Assembly: GCF_004798585.1 (NCBI RefSeq)
Contig: NZ_PPXQ01000004.1
Coordinates: forward strand, 1-64,000
DNA from: Massilia sp. Mn16-1_5
GTDB taxonomy: Bacteria > Pseudomonadota > Gammaproteobacteria > Burkholderiales > Burkholderiaceae_D
Direction of reading: 5' to 3'
DNA length: 64,000 nt
Positions 28,079 through 36,283 of the stretch are shown in pieces (the first letter of the stretch is position 1; every line of letters starts with the position of its first letter). The position numbers and the translations under genes were made by a program. The notes beneath the pieces are model-generated. The model was not told where the DNA came from. It ran no database searches and saw nothing but the letters and a program-made list of their open reading frames with translations.

Positions 28079-28506
28079 CGATTGACTGGGTACATTTCAC
28101 GCCGCAGGCTGCGCTTGCCGGCGGCGTGCTGATCGGACTGGCCGCGGCGGCCTTCATCCTGTTGAACGGCAGGATCGCCGGCATCAGCGGCATCTTGGGC
28201 GGTCTGCTGCGCCCGGTGCGTGGCGACATTGGCTGGCGCGTCGCCTTCCTGGCTGGCCTGATTGCCGCCCCGATCGTGTACGGCCTGTTCGCAACGCTGC
28301 CCGAGGTGACGGTCGATGCCGGCGCCGGCACGCTGGTGGCGGCGGGCCTGCTGGTCGGTGTCGGCACGCGTTACGGCGCAGGCTGCACCAGCGGCCACGG
28401 GGTCTGCGGCATTTCACGCATGTCGCCCCGATCGCTCGTCGCGACGGCGGCATTCATGTTCGCCGGCTTCGTCACGGTCTACCTCGTACGCCACGTCTTA
28501 AATTGA
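28075..28506 (+). CDS. YeeE/YedE-family sulfur transport protein (PmpA-like)
   Basis: A 143-residue membrane protein of the YeeE/YedE (DUF395) family with about four helices. The conserved cysteine segment reads [13 protein letters not shown], which in thiosulfate-uptake YeeE relays sulfur species through the membrane. This is the single-repeat form that pairs with a second small protein encoded next (PmpA plus PmpB arrangement). Start overlaps the regulator stop (ATGA). It likely moves a sulfur species during sulfide stress. Confidence 0.88.
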   Translation: MTIDWVHFTPQAALAGGVLIGLAAAAFILLNGRIAGISGILGGLLRPVRGDIGWRVAFLAGLIAAPIVYGLFATLPEVTVDAGAGTLVAAGLLVGVGTRYGAGCTSGHGVCGISRMSPRSLVATAAFMFAGFVTVYLVRHVLN

Positions 28507-28524
28507 ACATTTGAAGGAATCGAC

Positions 28525-28962
28525 ATGCAAATCTTCATGGCATTACTGGTCGGCCTCCTGTTCGGCATTGGCCTGATCGTCTCTGGCATGACCAATCCCG
28601 CCAAGGTCGTCGGCTTTCTTGACCTCGCCGGGAGCTGGGACCCGTCGCTCGGCTTCGTGATGGGTGGAGCGATCCTGGTGGGGGGGTTCGCCTTTGGCCT
28701 CGCCCGCAACCGCAAACGTTCGTTCCTTGGTGAACCAATGCGCCTGCCGACGGCGACAGCCATCGACCGCCGCCTTGTGCTCGGCTCGCTCGCCTTTGGG
28801 GCCGGTTGGGGATTGGGTGGATACTGCCCCGGTCCGGCTCTCGCGTCGCTCGCTTCCGGCGGAGACAAGGCATTGCTCTTCACCTTGGCGATGCTGGCCG
28901 GTATGGCGCTGTTCGAGGTGCTTGAGCGGATCTCCGCCGCACGCACACCGGGCAAGGCCTGA
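28525..28962 (+). CDS. YeeE/YedE-family sulfur transport protein (PmpB-like, DUF6691)
   Basis: A 145-residue partner of the preceding protein, also about four helices, with the conserved G-M-T-N-P-A-K-V-V-G-F-L-D segment, G-S-W-D-P-S-L-G-F-V-M-G-G-A and the cysteine motif G-G-Y-C-P-G-P-A. The two halves together resemble one full YeeE. Starts 18 bp after the previous gene with GAAGGAA as ribosome binding site. Role inferred from pairing and operon. Confidence 0.87.
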   Translation: MQIFMALLVGLLFGIGLIVSGMTNPAKVVGFLDLAGSWDPSLGFVMGGAILVGGFAFGLARNRKRSFLGEPMRLPTATAIDRRLVLGSLAFGAGWGLGGYCPGPALASLASGGDKALLFTLAMLAGMALFEVLERISAARTPGKA

Positions 28963-28990
28963 ACATGAACAGGAAAAACCGGAGGCTGGC

Positions 28991-29782
28991 ATGCTGACCA
29001 GTGTCGGACTTGGCCTGGTGGTGGGACTGATCCTCGCCCTGACCGGCGCCGGCGGCGGCATCCTGGCCGTCCCACTGCTGATTTTTGGAACGGGCGCCAG
29101 CGTTGCAGAGGCTGGGCCGATCGGGTTGATGGCGGTCGGCATGGCTGCGGCGCTGGGGGCGGTACTGGGCCTGCGTGCCGGGATCGTACGCTACCGCGCC
29201 GCGGTGCTGATCGCAGCCACCGGCATGCTGCTCTCGCCGGCCGGCCTGTGGGCAGCCCGGCAAATCGATGGCCGCTGGCTGGCCGTGCTGTTCGCGCTGG
29301 TGCTGCTGTTGGTCGCTTTAAAAACGTTCAGGCAGGCGTCCGGGAAGGGCTCTGCCACCACCGCCGAGCATGTCGTGTGCAAGCGGAACGGCGAGTCCGG
29401 CCGCTTTATCTGGACCCGCCCGTGCGCCGTGGCCATGAGCCTGTCAGGGGGCATGGCCGGCCTGCTGTCCGGGCTGCTCGGCGTAGGCGGCGGCTTCGTC
29501 ATGGTGCCGGCCTTGCAACGCTATACAGACCTGCCGATGAAATCGGCCGTCGCGACCTCGCTGGCCGTCATCGCCCTGATTTCGCTGATGGGCGTGGCCA
29601 CTACCGCCGCCAGCGGCCATCTGAACTGGGCGCTTGCCCTGCCGTTTTCGGCCGGTGCGCTGGCGGGAATGCTCGGTGGCCGCTCGCTTGCCTCCCGTCT
29701 CGCCGGCCCGCAGTTGCAGAAGGGTTTTGCATTCGTCTCCGCCCTTGTCGCCATCGCGATGATCGTCAAGGCAGTGTCGTAA
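28991..29782 (+). CDS. TauE/SafE-family sulfite or organosulfonate exporter
   Basis: A 263-residue TauE/SafE membrane protein with two homologous halves, each with the family glycine-rich turn: L-T-G-A-G-G-G-I-L-A-V-P near the start and L-L-G-V-G-G-G-F-V-M-V-P near residue 165. Next to a persulfide dioxygenase, which makes sulfite, it most plausibly exports sulfite. ATG at 28991 follows GGAGG; an upstream in-frame start would overlap the previous gene heavily. Confidence 0.9.
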   Translation: MLTSVGLGLVVGLILALTGAGGGILAVPLLIFGTGASVAEAGPIGLMAVGMAAALGAVLGLRAGIVRYRAAVLIAATGMLLSPAGLWAARQIDGRWLAVLFALVLLLVALKTFRQASGKGSATTAEHVVCKRNGESGRFIWTRPCAVAMSLSGGMAGLLSGLLGVGGGFVMVPALQRYTDLPMKSAVATSLAVIALISLMGVATTAASGHLNWALALPFSAGALAGMLGGRSLASRLAGPQLQKGFAFVSALVAIAMIVKAVS

Positions 29783-29817
29783 AACAAGTCCCGTTACCAT
29801 TTATCGAGGAAACCAAG

Positions 29818-30519
29818 ATGAACCTGAATCCCATCCAGCTGTTCGATACCGAATCGTCGACCTTCACCTATATCCTGACGGCGCCGGGGTCGAACCAGGC
29901 GGTCATCATCGATCCGGTCGACCACCACTGGGAACGCGACCTGCGCCACCTGGAGCGCCTGGGACTGCAACTGGTCTATGTATTGGAAACGCATGCACAC
30001 GCCGATCACGTCACTTCCGCCGGCAAGCTGCGTGAACTGACCGGCGCGCAGGCGGCGGTGCCGAGCGGCTGCGGAATCGCGCCAGCCGAACTGCAATTGA
30101 ATGATGGCGACGTCATCCGCTTTGGCGAGGCCGAGGAAATCAAGGTACTGCATACGCCGGGCCACACTGCCGGCAGCATGAGCTATGTCTGGCGCGGCAA
30201 CGCATTCACCGGCGATACGCTACTGATCGACGGCTGCGGCCGCACCGATTTCCAGAGCGGCAGTAGCGACGCGCTTTACGACAGCGTGACTGCGAAATTG
30301 TTTGCGCTGCCGGATGAAACGCGCATGTGGCCGGGGCACGACTACAAGGGCCAGGCAGTCTCGACGATCGGCTGGGAAAAGCGGCACAACGTCCGTCTGG
30401 CCAATCGCAGCCGCGAAGATTTCCGCAAGCTGATGAGCGAACTGAATTTGCCCAAGCCGAAGCTGATCGACGTCGCCGTGCCGGCCAACCAGAACCTCGG
30501 CCTGCCGCACGGCGCCTGA
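29818..30519 (+). CDS. persulfide dioxygenase (ETHE1-like metallo-beta-lactamase fold)
   Basis: A 233-residue MBL-fold protein with T-H-A-H-A-D-H (metal ligands), P-G-H-T-A-G-S, T-G-D-T-L-L-I-D-G-C-G-R-T-D-F-Q-S-G and P-G-H-D-Y-K-G, the ETHE1/persulfide dioxygenase set, where one iron is bound by His, His and Asp. It oxidises glutathione persulfide to sulfite. No sulfide:quinone oxidoreductase, the usual upstream enzyme, is in this operon. It ends the sulfur module, 35 bp after tauE. Confidence 0.9.
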   Translation: MNLNPIQLFDTESSTFTYILTAPGSNQAVIIDPVDHHWERDLRHLERLGLQLVYVLETHAHADHVTSAGKLRELTGAQAAVPSGCGIAPAELQLNDGDVIRFGEAEEIKVLHTPGHTAGSMSYVWRGNAFTGDTLLIDGCGRTDFQSGSSDALYDSVTAKLFALPDETRMWPGHDYKGQAVSTIGWEKRHNVRLANRSREDFRKLMSELNLPKPKLIDVAVPANQNLGLPHGA

Positions 30520-30636
30520 CTCCAATCCATCCACGCAGGCGGTAAGGCCATGATCTTCCGCCAACGCTTCGAGGTCGTGTCCAGCATCTATAGACTATGT
30601 GCGGCAGCCAATGCATCGAAGCGGCAACTTGGCAAC

Positions 30637-30664
30637 GTCCGCTTCGGGGCGGTTAGCGGCTTGT
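30637..30664 (+). repeat. 28-bp imperfect inverted repeat, right arm
   Basis: Reads GTCCGCTTC...AGCGGCTTGT and pairs with the minus strand of 26758-26785 (23 of 28 identical, ungapped). It may be an end of a former mobile unit or a copy of a dispersed palindromic repeat. Confidence 0.65.
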
Positions 30665-30708
30665 TTTGTGCCGTTGTGGCCCCAACGCGTCGCCTAAGTT
30701 AAATCGCG

Positions 30709-30738
30709 AAAAAAAAGCCCACCTTCGCGGGTGGGCTT
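30709..30738 (-). terminator. intrinsic terminator of the liv/benzoate operon
   Basis: A 9-bp stem (AAGCCCACC with GGTGGGCTT) and 6-base loop; on the minus strand it is followed by eight T residues. It lies 118 bp after the livF stop and ends the long leftward transcript. Confidence 0.88.
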
Positions 30739-30855
30739 GAATCCAATTCTTTTCTGAGGAGAGTTGGAGGAGACAGGTGCAGTATGCTGCGCCACAGCAT
30801 ATTCGTCCACTTTTCATTTGGAATGCCAGACATGCGTTTTGCGCATATCTCCTCC

Positions 30856-31557
30856 TTAGACCCCGAGATAGCGCGCCAGCGTCTCCGGCTGCGCCAGCAG
30901 ATCCGCCGAGCTGCCGCCCGCCACCACCTGTCCCTTTTCCAGCACCACCGCCGAATCCGTATGCGAGAGCACGGCGTGGTAATTGCGATCCACGATCAGG
31001 GTGCTGATCCCGGTCGTGCCGATCCGGGCGATCACCTTCCAGATCTCGGCCACGATCAGCGGCGCCAGGCCTTCGGTGGCCTCGTCCAGGATCATCAGGT
31101 CGGGATTGGTCATCAGCGCGCGGCCGATCGACAGCATCTGCTGCTCGCCGCCGGAGAGCTGGTTGCCGCCGTTGTCGAGGCGCTCGGCCAGGCGCGGGAA
31201 GGTGTCCAGTACCCGCTCGTAAGTCCAATCGTTGCGGCCAGTGGGCCCGCGGCGCGCGCTCATCACCAGGTTCTCGCGCACCGACAGGTTGGGGAAAATG
31301 CCGCGGCCCTCGGGCACGTAGCCGATGCCGAGGCGTGCCATCCGTTCGGGCGGGCAGCCGGTGACGTCGCGGCCCTGCCACGCGACTTTTCCCGACGCCG
31401 CCGGCACATAGCCCATCAGCGAGCGGATCAGCGTGGTCTTGCCCATGCCGTTGCGGCCCAGCAGGCCGACGGCGGTGCCGGGCGCGATCGCCAGGTCCAC
31501 GCCTTGCAGGATGTGGCTGTCGCCGTAGTATGTATTGAGTGAGCTAATCTGCAGCAA
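30856..31557 (-). CDS. livF: branched-chain-type ABC transporter ATP-binding protein LivF
   Basis: A 233-residue ABC ATPase with Walker A G-R-N-G-M-G-K-T-T, signature L-S-G-G-E-Q-Q and Walker B L-M-I-L-D-E-A-T-E-G-L-A-P, the LivF pattern. No ATG fits; a TTG at 31557 gives the normal LivF length and begins L-Q-I-S-S-L-N-T-Y-Y-G, 23 bp after livG. It powers the high-affinity importer encoded upstream. In box clusters this importer is thought to take up benzoate. Confidence 0.9.
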   Translation of the reverse strand: MLQISSLNTYYGDSHILQGVDLAIAPGTAVGLLGRNGMGKTTLIRSLMGYVPAASGKVAWQGRDVTGCPPERMARLGIGYVPEGRGIFPNLSVRENLVMSARRGPTGRNDWTYERVLDTFPRLAERLDNGGNQLSGGEQQMLSIGRALMTNPDLMILDEATEGLAPLIVAEIWKVIARIGTTGISTLIVDRNYHAVLSHTDSAVVLEKGQVVAGGSSADLLAQPETLARYLGV

Positions 31558-31580
31558 GGCGGGCCTCGTCTTCGTAAAAG

Positions 31581-32336
31581 TTAAGCATGGCCTTCGCCCA
31601 GGTAGGCGCGCTGCACCTCCGGGCTGGAACGTACGGATTCGGGGGAGCCGCTGGCGATCACGGCGCCGTTGACCATCACCGTGATGCAATCGGCCACGCG
31701 GAACACGGCGTCCATGTCGTGCTCGACCAGCAGGATGGCGTGATCAAGGCGCAGGCGCTCGAGCATGGACAGCATGCGTTCGCTCTCTTCAAAGCCCATC
31801 CCGGCCAGCGGTTCGTCCAGCAGCAGCACCTGGGGCGCGGTGGCAAGGCACATGGCGATCTCCAGCTGGCGCTTTTTGCCGTGGCTCATGCTGCCGGCCG
31901 GGAGGTGCTGGGCATCGGCCAGGCCGGCGGCGTCCAGCGCGGCGCGCGCCGCTTCCAGGCTGGCGCGGCAGGATTGGGCGCCTTCCCACAGTGTCCATGG
32001 GCGCTGCTGCGCGGCCTGCGCGGCGAGACGGCAGTTTTCCAGCACCGGCAAGGTCGGGAAGATCGTGGTGCGCTGGTAGCTGCGGCCGACCCCGGAACGG
32101 GCGCGGCGCGGCTGCGACAGGCCCGTAATGTCGCGGCCAGCCAGGCGGATCTCGCCCGAGGACAGCGGGATCTCGCCGGACAGCAGGTTGATCAGGGTGG
32201 ACTTGCCGGCGCCATTGGTGCCGATCACGGCGTGGACCTGGCCGCGGTGCAGGTCGATCGAGACGCCGTCGACCGCAACCAGGCCGCCGAAGCGGCGTGT
32301 CAGGCCGGTCGCCTGCATCAGGGGCGTGGTGTTCAT
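31581..32336 (-). CDS. livG: branched-chain-type ABC transporter ATP-binding protein LivG
   Basis: A 251-residue ABC ATPase: Walker A G-T-N-G-A-G-K-S-T, Walker B V-L-L-L-D-E-P-L-A-G-M and H-loop L-L-V-E-H-D-M-D. The signature reads S-H-G-K-K-R-Q instead of LSGGQ, a common LivG-type deviation. Its start overlaps the livM stop by 4 bases. It pairs with LivF as the nucleotide-binding heterodimer. Confidence 0.92.
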   Translation of the reverse strand: MNTTPLMQATGLTRRFGGLVAVDGVSIDLHRGQVHAVIGTNGAGKSTLINLLSGEIPLSSGEIRLAGRDITGLSQPRRARSGVGRSYQRTTIFPTLPVLENCRLAAQAAQQRPWTLWEGAQSCRASLEAARAALDAAGLADAQHLPAGSMSHGKKRQLEIAMCLATAPQVLLLDEPLAGMGFEESERMLSMLERLRLDHAILLVEHDMDAVFRVADCITVMVNGAVIASGSPESVRSSPEVQRAYLGEGHA

Positions 32337-33355
32337 GCTTTTCTCCGCTTGAAGGTGAGACTGCGCCCGATCCCGATCAGGCCCTTCGGCATCAGCGCAA
32401 CAAACGCGATCATGGTCAGGCCCAGGGTCAGCTGCCAGCGGCCGGCAATCGCAGGACCGAGCAGGGCTTCGGACGAATAGAATTCCTTCAGCAGCACGAA
32501 GGCCGCCGCGCCGATCACGGCGCCGCGCAGGGAACCGAGGCCGCCCAGGATGATCATCATCAGCACCGCGCCCGACTCGTGCCAGGACAGCAGTTCAGGA
32601 TTGACCACGCCGTTCTTCGACACGTAGAGGAAACCCGCCACGCCGGCCAGCGCGCCGGCCAGCACGAAGGCCGCCAGCTTGTAGCGGTAGGTCTGGAAGC
32701 CGGCCGCGCGCATGCGCTGCTCGTTGATGCGGATGCCGGTCAGGGCGTGCCCGAAGCGCGAGCGCAGCACCAGCGCCAGGAAGGCGTAGCACAGCACCAG
32801 CAGGCCGAGCGCAACGAAGTACAGGTGGCGTGGCTGTTCGAAGTCGATCAGGGTCGTGCCGCCGACCGCCAGCACGGGACGCATCATCAGGTACATGCCG
32901 TCGCTGCCGCCGCCGATCGGCGTGTCGTGGAAGACGAAATAGGCCATCTGGGCAAAGGCCAGCGTCACCATGATGAAATACACCTCTTTCGTGCGCAGGC
33001 TGAGGGCGCCGACGAAGAGCGCATAGACGGCGGCCGCCAGCATCGCCAGGGCCAGCAGCAGGACCGGATTGCCCGCTTCGTACTGGGGCGCGGCCAGCGC
33101 GGTGACGTAGGCGCCAAGGCCGAAGAAGGCGGCGTGCCCGAGGCTGACCAGGCCCGTGGTCCCGGCCAGCAGCTCCAGGCTCAAGGCGAAGATCGCGTAG
33201 ATCACGATCTTCATCACCAGGTCCTGGTAATAGGTTTCCAGCACCAGCGGCGCAAAGGCCAGCAGCACGGCGACAGCAACCGGCACCAGCCAGCCGTGCG
33301 AGCGGCGTAGCGCCGGCTGGGCGCCGGCGACGCGGGGAAGGGCGGAGGTATGCAT
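32333..33355 (-). CDS. livM: branched-chain-type ABC transporter permease LivM
   Basis: A 340-residue permease with about nine helices. It contains G-L-V-S-L-G-H-A-A-F-F-G-L-G-A-Y and, near the C-terminal third, the EAA-like G-G-L-G-S-L-R-G-A-V-I-G-A, both standard for LivM. ATG at 33355 is used; the frame stays open upstream but that part overlaps livH. Only 2 bp separate it from livH. Confidence 0.92.
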   Translation of the reverse strand: MHTSALPRVAGAQPALRRSHGWLVPVAVAVLLAFAPLVLETYYQDLVMKIVIYAIFALSLELLAGTTGLVSLGHAAFFGLGAYVTALAAPQYEAGNPVLLLALAMLAAAVYALFVGALSLRTKEVYFIMVTLAFAQMAYFVFHDTPIGGGSDGMYLMMRPVLAVGGTTLIDFEQPRHLYFVALGLLVLCYAFLALVLRSRFGHALTGIRINEQRMRAAGFQTYRYKLAAFVLAGALAGVAGFLYVSKNGVVNPELLSWHESGAVLMMIILGGLGSLRGAVIGAAAFVLLKEFYSSEALLGPAIAGRWQLTLGLTMIAFVALMPKGLIGIGRSLTFKRRKA

Positions 33356-33357
33356 GT

Positions 33358-34230
33358 TCAGAATCCTTTGTTGCGCAAGCCCTGCGGACGCCAGATCAGG
33401 ATCACCGCCATCAGCACGTAGACGCCGATGCCGGCCAGCTGGGCGAAGAAGACCTTGCCGAAGGTGTCGACGAAGCCGACCAGCAGGGCCGCGATCAGGG
33501 CCCCAGAAATCGAGCCGATGCCGCCGATGACGACCACCACGAAGCACATGATCAGGACGCTGCCGCCCATGCCCGGATAGACCGAGGCGGCGGGCGCGGC
33601 GATCATGCCGGCCAGCGCGGCGAGCGCCACGCCGCCCGCGAACACGGCGCGGTAGAGGAGGCGGATATTGATGCCGAGGCCGCGCGTCATGTCGCGGTTG
33701 CTGGCGCCGGCGCGGATCATCATGCCCAGGCGGGTGCGGTTCACCACCCAATACAGGGCAAAGGCGACCACCAGGCAGGCGCCCGATGCGAACAGGTTAT
33801 ACACGGGATAGGTCATCACCCCGCCCAGCGAGACGCCGCCCGACAGCCACTCCGGCGCCTTCACGCCGTGCACCTCGTTGCCGACCAAAATGCTGCGCAG
33901 CTCCTCGAATACTAAAATCAAGGCATACGTCATCAGGACCTGCTGCAGGTGGTCGCGCCCGTACAGGAAGCTGAAGAAGACCCACTCGAGAAGGAAGCCG
34001 AAGATCGCGGACAGCAGCATCCCCGCCAGCAGCATGATGATGAAGTTGTCGCCGAACAGGGGCGCCAGCACATAGGCCATGTAGGCGCCGATCATGTAGA
34101 AGCTGCCGTGCGCCAGGTTGATCACGCCCATGATCCCGAAAATGAGCGTCAGGCCGCTGGCGACCAGGAACAGGAGCAGGCCGTACTGGACGGAGTTCAG
34201 GCACTGCACCAGGAAAGTCGATATATCCAT
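33358..34230 (-). CDS. livH: branched-chain-type ABC transporter permease LivH
   Basis: A 290-residue permease with about eight helices. G-V-I-N-L-A-H-G-S-F-Y-M-I-G-A-Y (residues 36-51) is the LivH signature and G-G-I-G-S-I-S-G-A-L-I-A-A-L the cytoplasmic coupling loop. It forms the membrane channel with LivM. GCAAGAA precedes the start; the binding protein gene is 64 bp upstream. Confidence 0.92.
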   Translation of the reverse strand: MDISTFLVQCLNSVQYGLLLFLVASGLTLIFGIMGVINLAHGSFYMIGAYMAYVLAPLFGDNFIIMLLAGMLLSAIFGFLLEWVFFSFLYGRDHLQQVLMTYALILVFEELRSILVGNEVHGVKAPEWLSGGVSLGGVMTYPVYNLFASGACLVVAFALYWVVNRTRLGMMIRAGASNRDMTRGLGINIRLLYRAVFAGGVALAALAGMIAAPAASVYPGMGGSVLIMCFVVVVIGGIGSISGALIAALLVGFVDTFGKVFFAQLAGIGVYVLMAVILIWRPQGLRNKGF

Positions 34231-34294
34231 CGCGTTCTTCTTGCAAGGGTTGAAGCGGCGCCGCCGCGACCTGCGCGGCGGCGGAACAACTAAC

Positions 34295-35470
34295 TTAGAA
34301 CGGACGGCAGCCGCGTGCCGGATCGGCCAGGCCCTTGATCGCCACGCCTTTCACCACGTTGTCGGTGCCCGACACCTGGCGCAGGTAGATGTCCTGCACC
34401 GGATTGTTCGCAGCCGACAGGGTGAACTTGCCGCGCGGGCTGTCGATGGTCGCCGTGTGCATGGCTTTCAGCATGGCGTCGCGCTTGCCGCTGAAGTCGC
34501 CGCCGACGCTCTTCATGCCGGTCGCGAGCAGCTGGGCGGCGTCGTAGCCCTGCACCGCGTACACGTCGCCGTCGCTCTTGTAGGCGGCCATGAAGGCCTG
34601 GCGGAAGGCGTTGTCCTTCGGGGTGTTCAGCTTGTCGGCGTAGTGCAGGGTGGTGTACAGGCCCTGGGCGGCGGCGCCTTGCGCCTCCAGCGTGCCGTCG
34701 GTCAGGAAGCCGGCGCCGTACAGCGGAATGGTCTTGTTCAGGCCCGCGGCCACGTAGTCCTTGACGAATTTGACGGCGCCGCCGCCGGCGAAGAAGACGT
34801 AGACGGCATCCGGCTTTTCGGAAGCGATCTGGGTCAGCAGCGCCTGGAATTCGACGTTCGGGAAGGGCAGCGTCAGGTTGCCCACGACCTTGCCGCCGCC
34901 CTTTTCGAACGCTTCGGCGAATCCTTTGACGGACTCCTGGCCGGCCGCGTAGTTCCAGGTGACGGTCATCGCCTTCTTGTGGCCGCGCTCGGCCATCACC
35001 TTACCCATGGCGAAGGCCGGCTGCCAGTTCGAGAACGAGGTGCGGAAGATGTTCGGGCCGCACATCGGGCCGGTGATCAGGTCGGCGCCCGCGTTCGGGA
35101 TGATCAGGATGGTGTTGCTCTCCTTGGCCGCCTTGGCCATGGTCTGCGCCACGCCCGAGTGAACGGTACCGACCAGCACGTCGACCTTGTCGCGCTTGAT
35201 CAGTTTATTCACGTTGTCGGCCGCTTTGGCCGGATCGGATTCGTCGTCGACCTTGAAGTACTGGACTTCGCGGCCGCCGAGCTTGCCGCCCTGTTCCTGC
35301 ACGTGCAGCTTGAAGCCGTTTTCGATCATGGTGCCGAGGTTGGCATAGGTGCCGGTCGCGGGCAGCATGAAACCGACCTTGAGCGGGGCATTGCCCTGGG
35401 CGCCGGCGAGGCTGGCGGTGAACAGGGCAACCGCGGCGGCGGTCGTACGCAAAGTGGCTGAAAGGGTCAT
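34295..35470 (-). CDS. periplasmic substrate-binding protein of the liv-type importer
   Basis: A 391-residue type I binding protein with a signal peptide (M-T-L-S-A-T-L-R...L-A-G-A) and a LivK-like fold (V-G-F-M-L-P-A-T-G-T-Y-A-N-L-G; L-V-G-T-V-H-S-G-V-A; P-N-A-G-A-D). Placed between the permeases and the benzoate-CoA ligase, it likely binds benzoate or a related aromatic acid. Members of this family near box and phenylacetate genes bind aromatic acids; the ligand here is inferred. Confidence 0.9.
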   Translation of the reverse strand: MTLSATLRTTAAAVALFTASLAGAQGNAPLKVGFMLPATGTYANLGTMIENGFKLHVQEQGGKLGGREVQYFKVDDESDPAKAADNVNKLIKRDKVDVLVGTVHSGVAQTMAKAAKESNTILIIPNAGADLITGPMCGPNIFRTSFSNWQPAFAMGKVMAERGHKKAMTVTWNYAAGQESVKGFAEAFEKGGGKVVGNLTLPFPNVEFQALLTQIASEKPDAVYVFFAGGGAVKFVKDYVAAGLNKTIPLYGAGFLTDGTLEAQGAAAQGLYTTLHYADKLNTPKDNAFRQAFMAAYKSDGDVYAVQGYDAAQLLATGMKSVGGDFSGKRDAMLKAMHTATIDSPRGKFTLSAANNPVQDIYLRQVSGTDNVVKGVAIKGLADPARGCRPF

Positions 35471-35490
35471 GGCGTTGTCTCCTGATGTTT

Positions 35491-36276
35491 TTAATGTGCC
35501 CGGTCGATGCCGGTCATGAATCGAGTGGCCGCGTCGATCAGCCTCCCGGCTTGGTCACGGTGGGGCGAGTGACCGCATTGCGGCAGCACGAGCAGTTGCG
35601 TCTGGGGCGCCAGTCTCGCGATACCGTAAATCTGTTCCAGTGTGCCATACTCGTCGTCCTCGCCCTGGATTGCCAGCAGCGGCGCCGTGATCGCGGGGAG
35701 ATGCTCACGGATGTCCCAGGCGCGAAAGGCGGGATCGAGCCAGATGTCGTTCCAGCCCCAGAAGGCGGAGTCGATGTCCTCGTGGTAGCGCGCCAGGCGC
35801 TCGCGCAGGCCGCCTGCCAGATAAGCCTCGCGTGCCTGCTCGATCGACTCGACCGAGATGTCTTCGACGATGATGTGGGGCGCGGCGACGATCAGTCCCG
35901 CCACCGGGAAGCGTGCCGCATGCAGCAGCGCGATCGAGGCGCCGTCGCTGTGGCCGAACAGCCAGGGCTGGTCGATCCCGAGCTCCTGCAGCAGCGCCGG
36001 CAGCACCTCCCAGGCCTGGCGGTGCATGAAGCCGACCGGCCAGCGCTGCTCATGCGGACGCGGCGTCGAGCGGCCATAGCCTTCGCGCGAGAAGACCAGG
36101 CCGCGCATGCCGGCGGCCCGGCACAGCTGCTCGGGAAAATCCTTCCACAGCGCGATCGAACCGAGACCCTCGTGCAGGAAGACGACGGTCGGGTGCGTTG
36201 AATCGGGTACGCCGACCCACTGGTATTCAAGGCGCACGGGCGCGCCTTGGAGGCTCAGGTGCGCGAATGCAGACAT
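35491..36276 (-). CDS. alpha/beta hydrolase of the benzoate cluster
   Basis: A 261-residue alpha/beta hydrolase. The oxyanion-hole region is V-F-L-H-E-G-L-G-S, the nucleophile elbow G-H-S-D-G-A-S, and the catalytic His lies in L-P-Q-C-G-H-S-P-H. ATG at 36276 lies 8 bp inside the 3' end of the ligase gene. Hydrolases of this kind recur in box clusters, where a lactonase or thioesterase role has been proposed; it could clear stalled CoA esters. The substrate is not known. Confidence 0.85.
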   Translation of the reverse strand: MSAFAHLSLQGAPVRLEYQWVGVPDSTHPTVVFLHEGLGSIALWKDFPEQLCRAAGMRGLVFSREGYGRSTPRPHEQRWPVGFMHRQAWEVLPALLQELGIDQPWLFGHSDGASIALLHAARFPVAGLIVAAPHIIVEDISVESIEQAREAYLAGGLRERLARYHEDIDSAFWGWNDIWLDPAFRAWDIREHLPAITAPLLAIQGEDDEYGTLEQIYGIARLAPQTQLLVLPQCGHSPHRDQAGRLIDAATRFMTGIDRAH

Positions 36277-36283
36277 GCCCGCC

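Larger units (their letters stand above)
30520..30855. other. 336-bp gap: repeat arm and terminator
   Basis: No gene is recognisable. It holds the right arm of the inverted repeat pair (30637-30664) and the terminator of the leftward liv operon (30709-30738). The rest shows no promoter or RNA signature that I can support. Confidence 0.6.
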
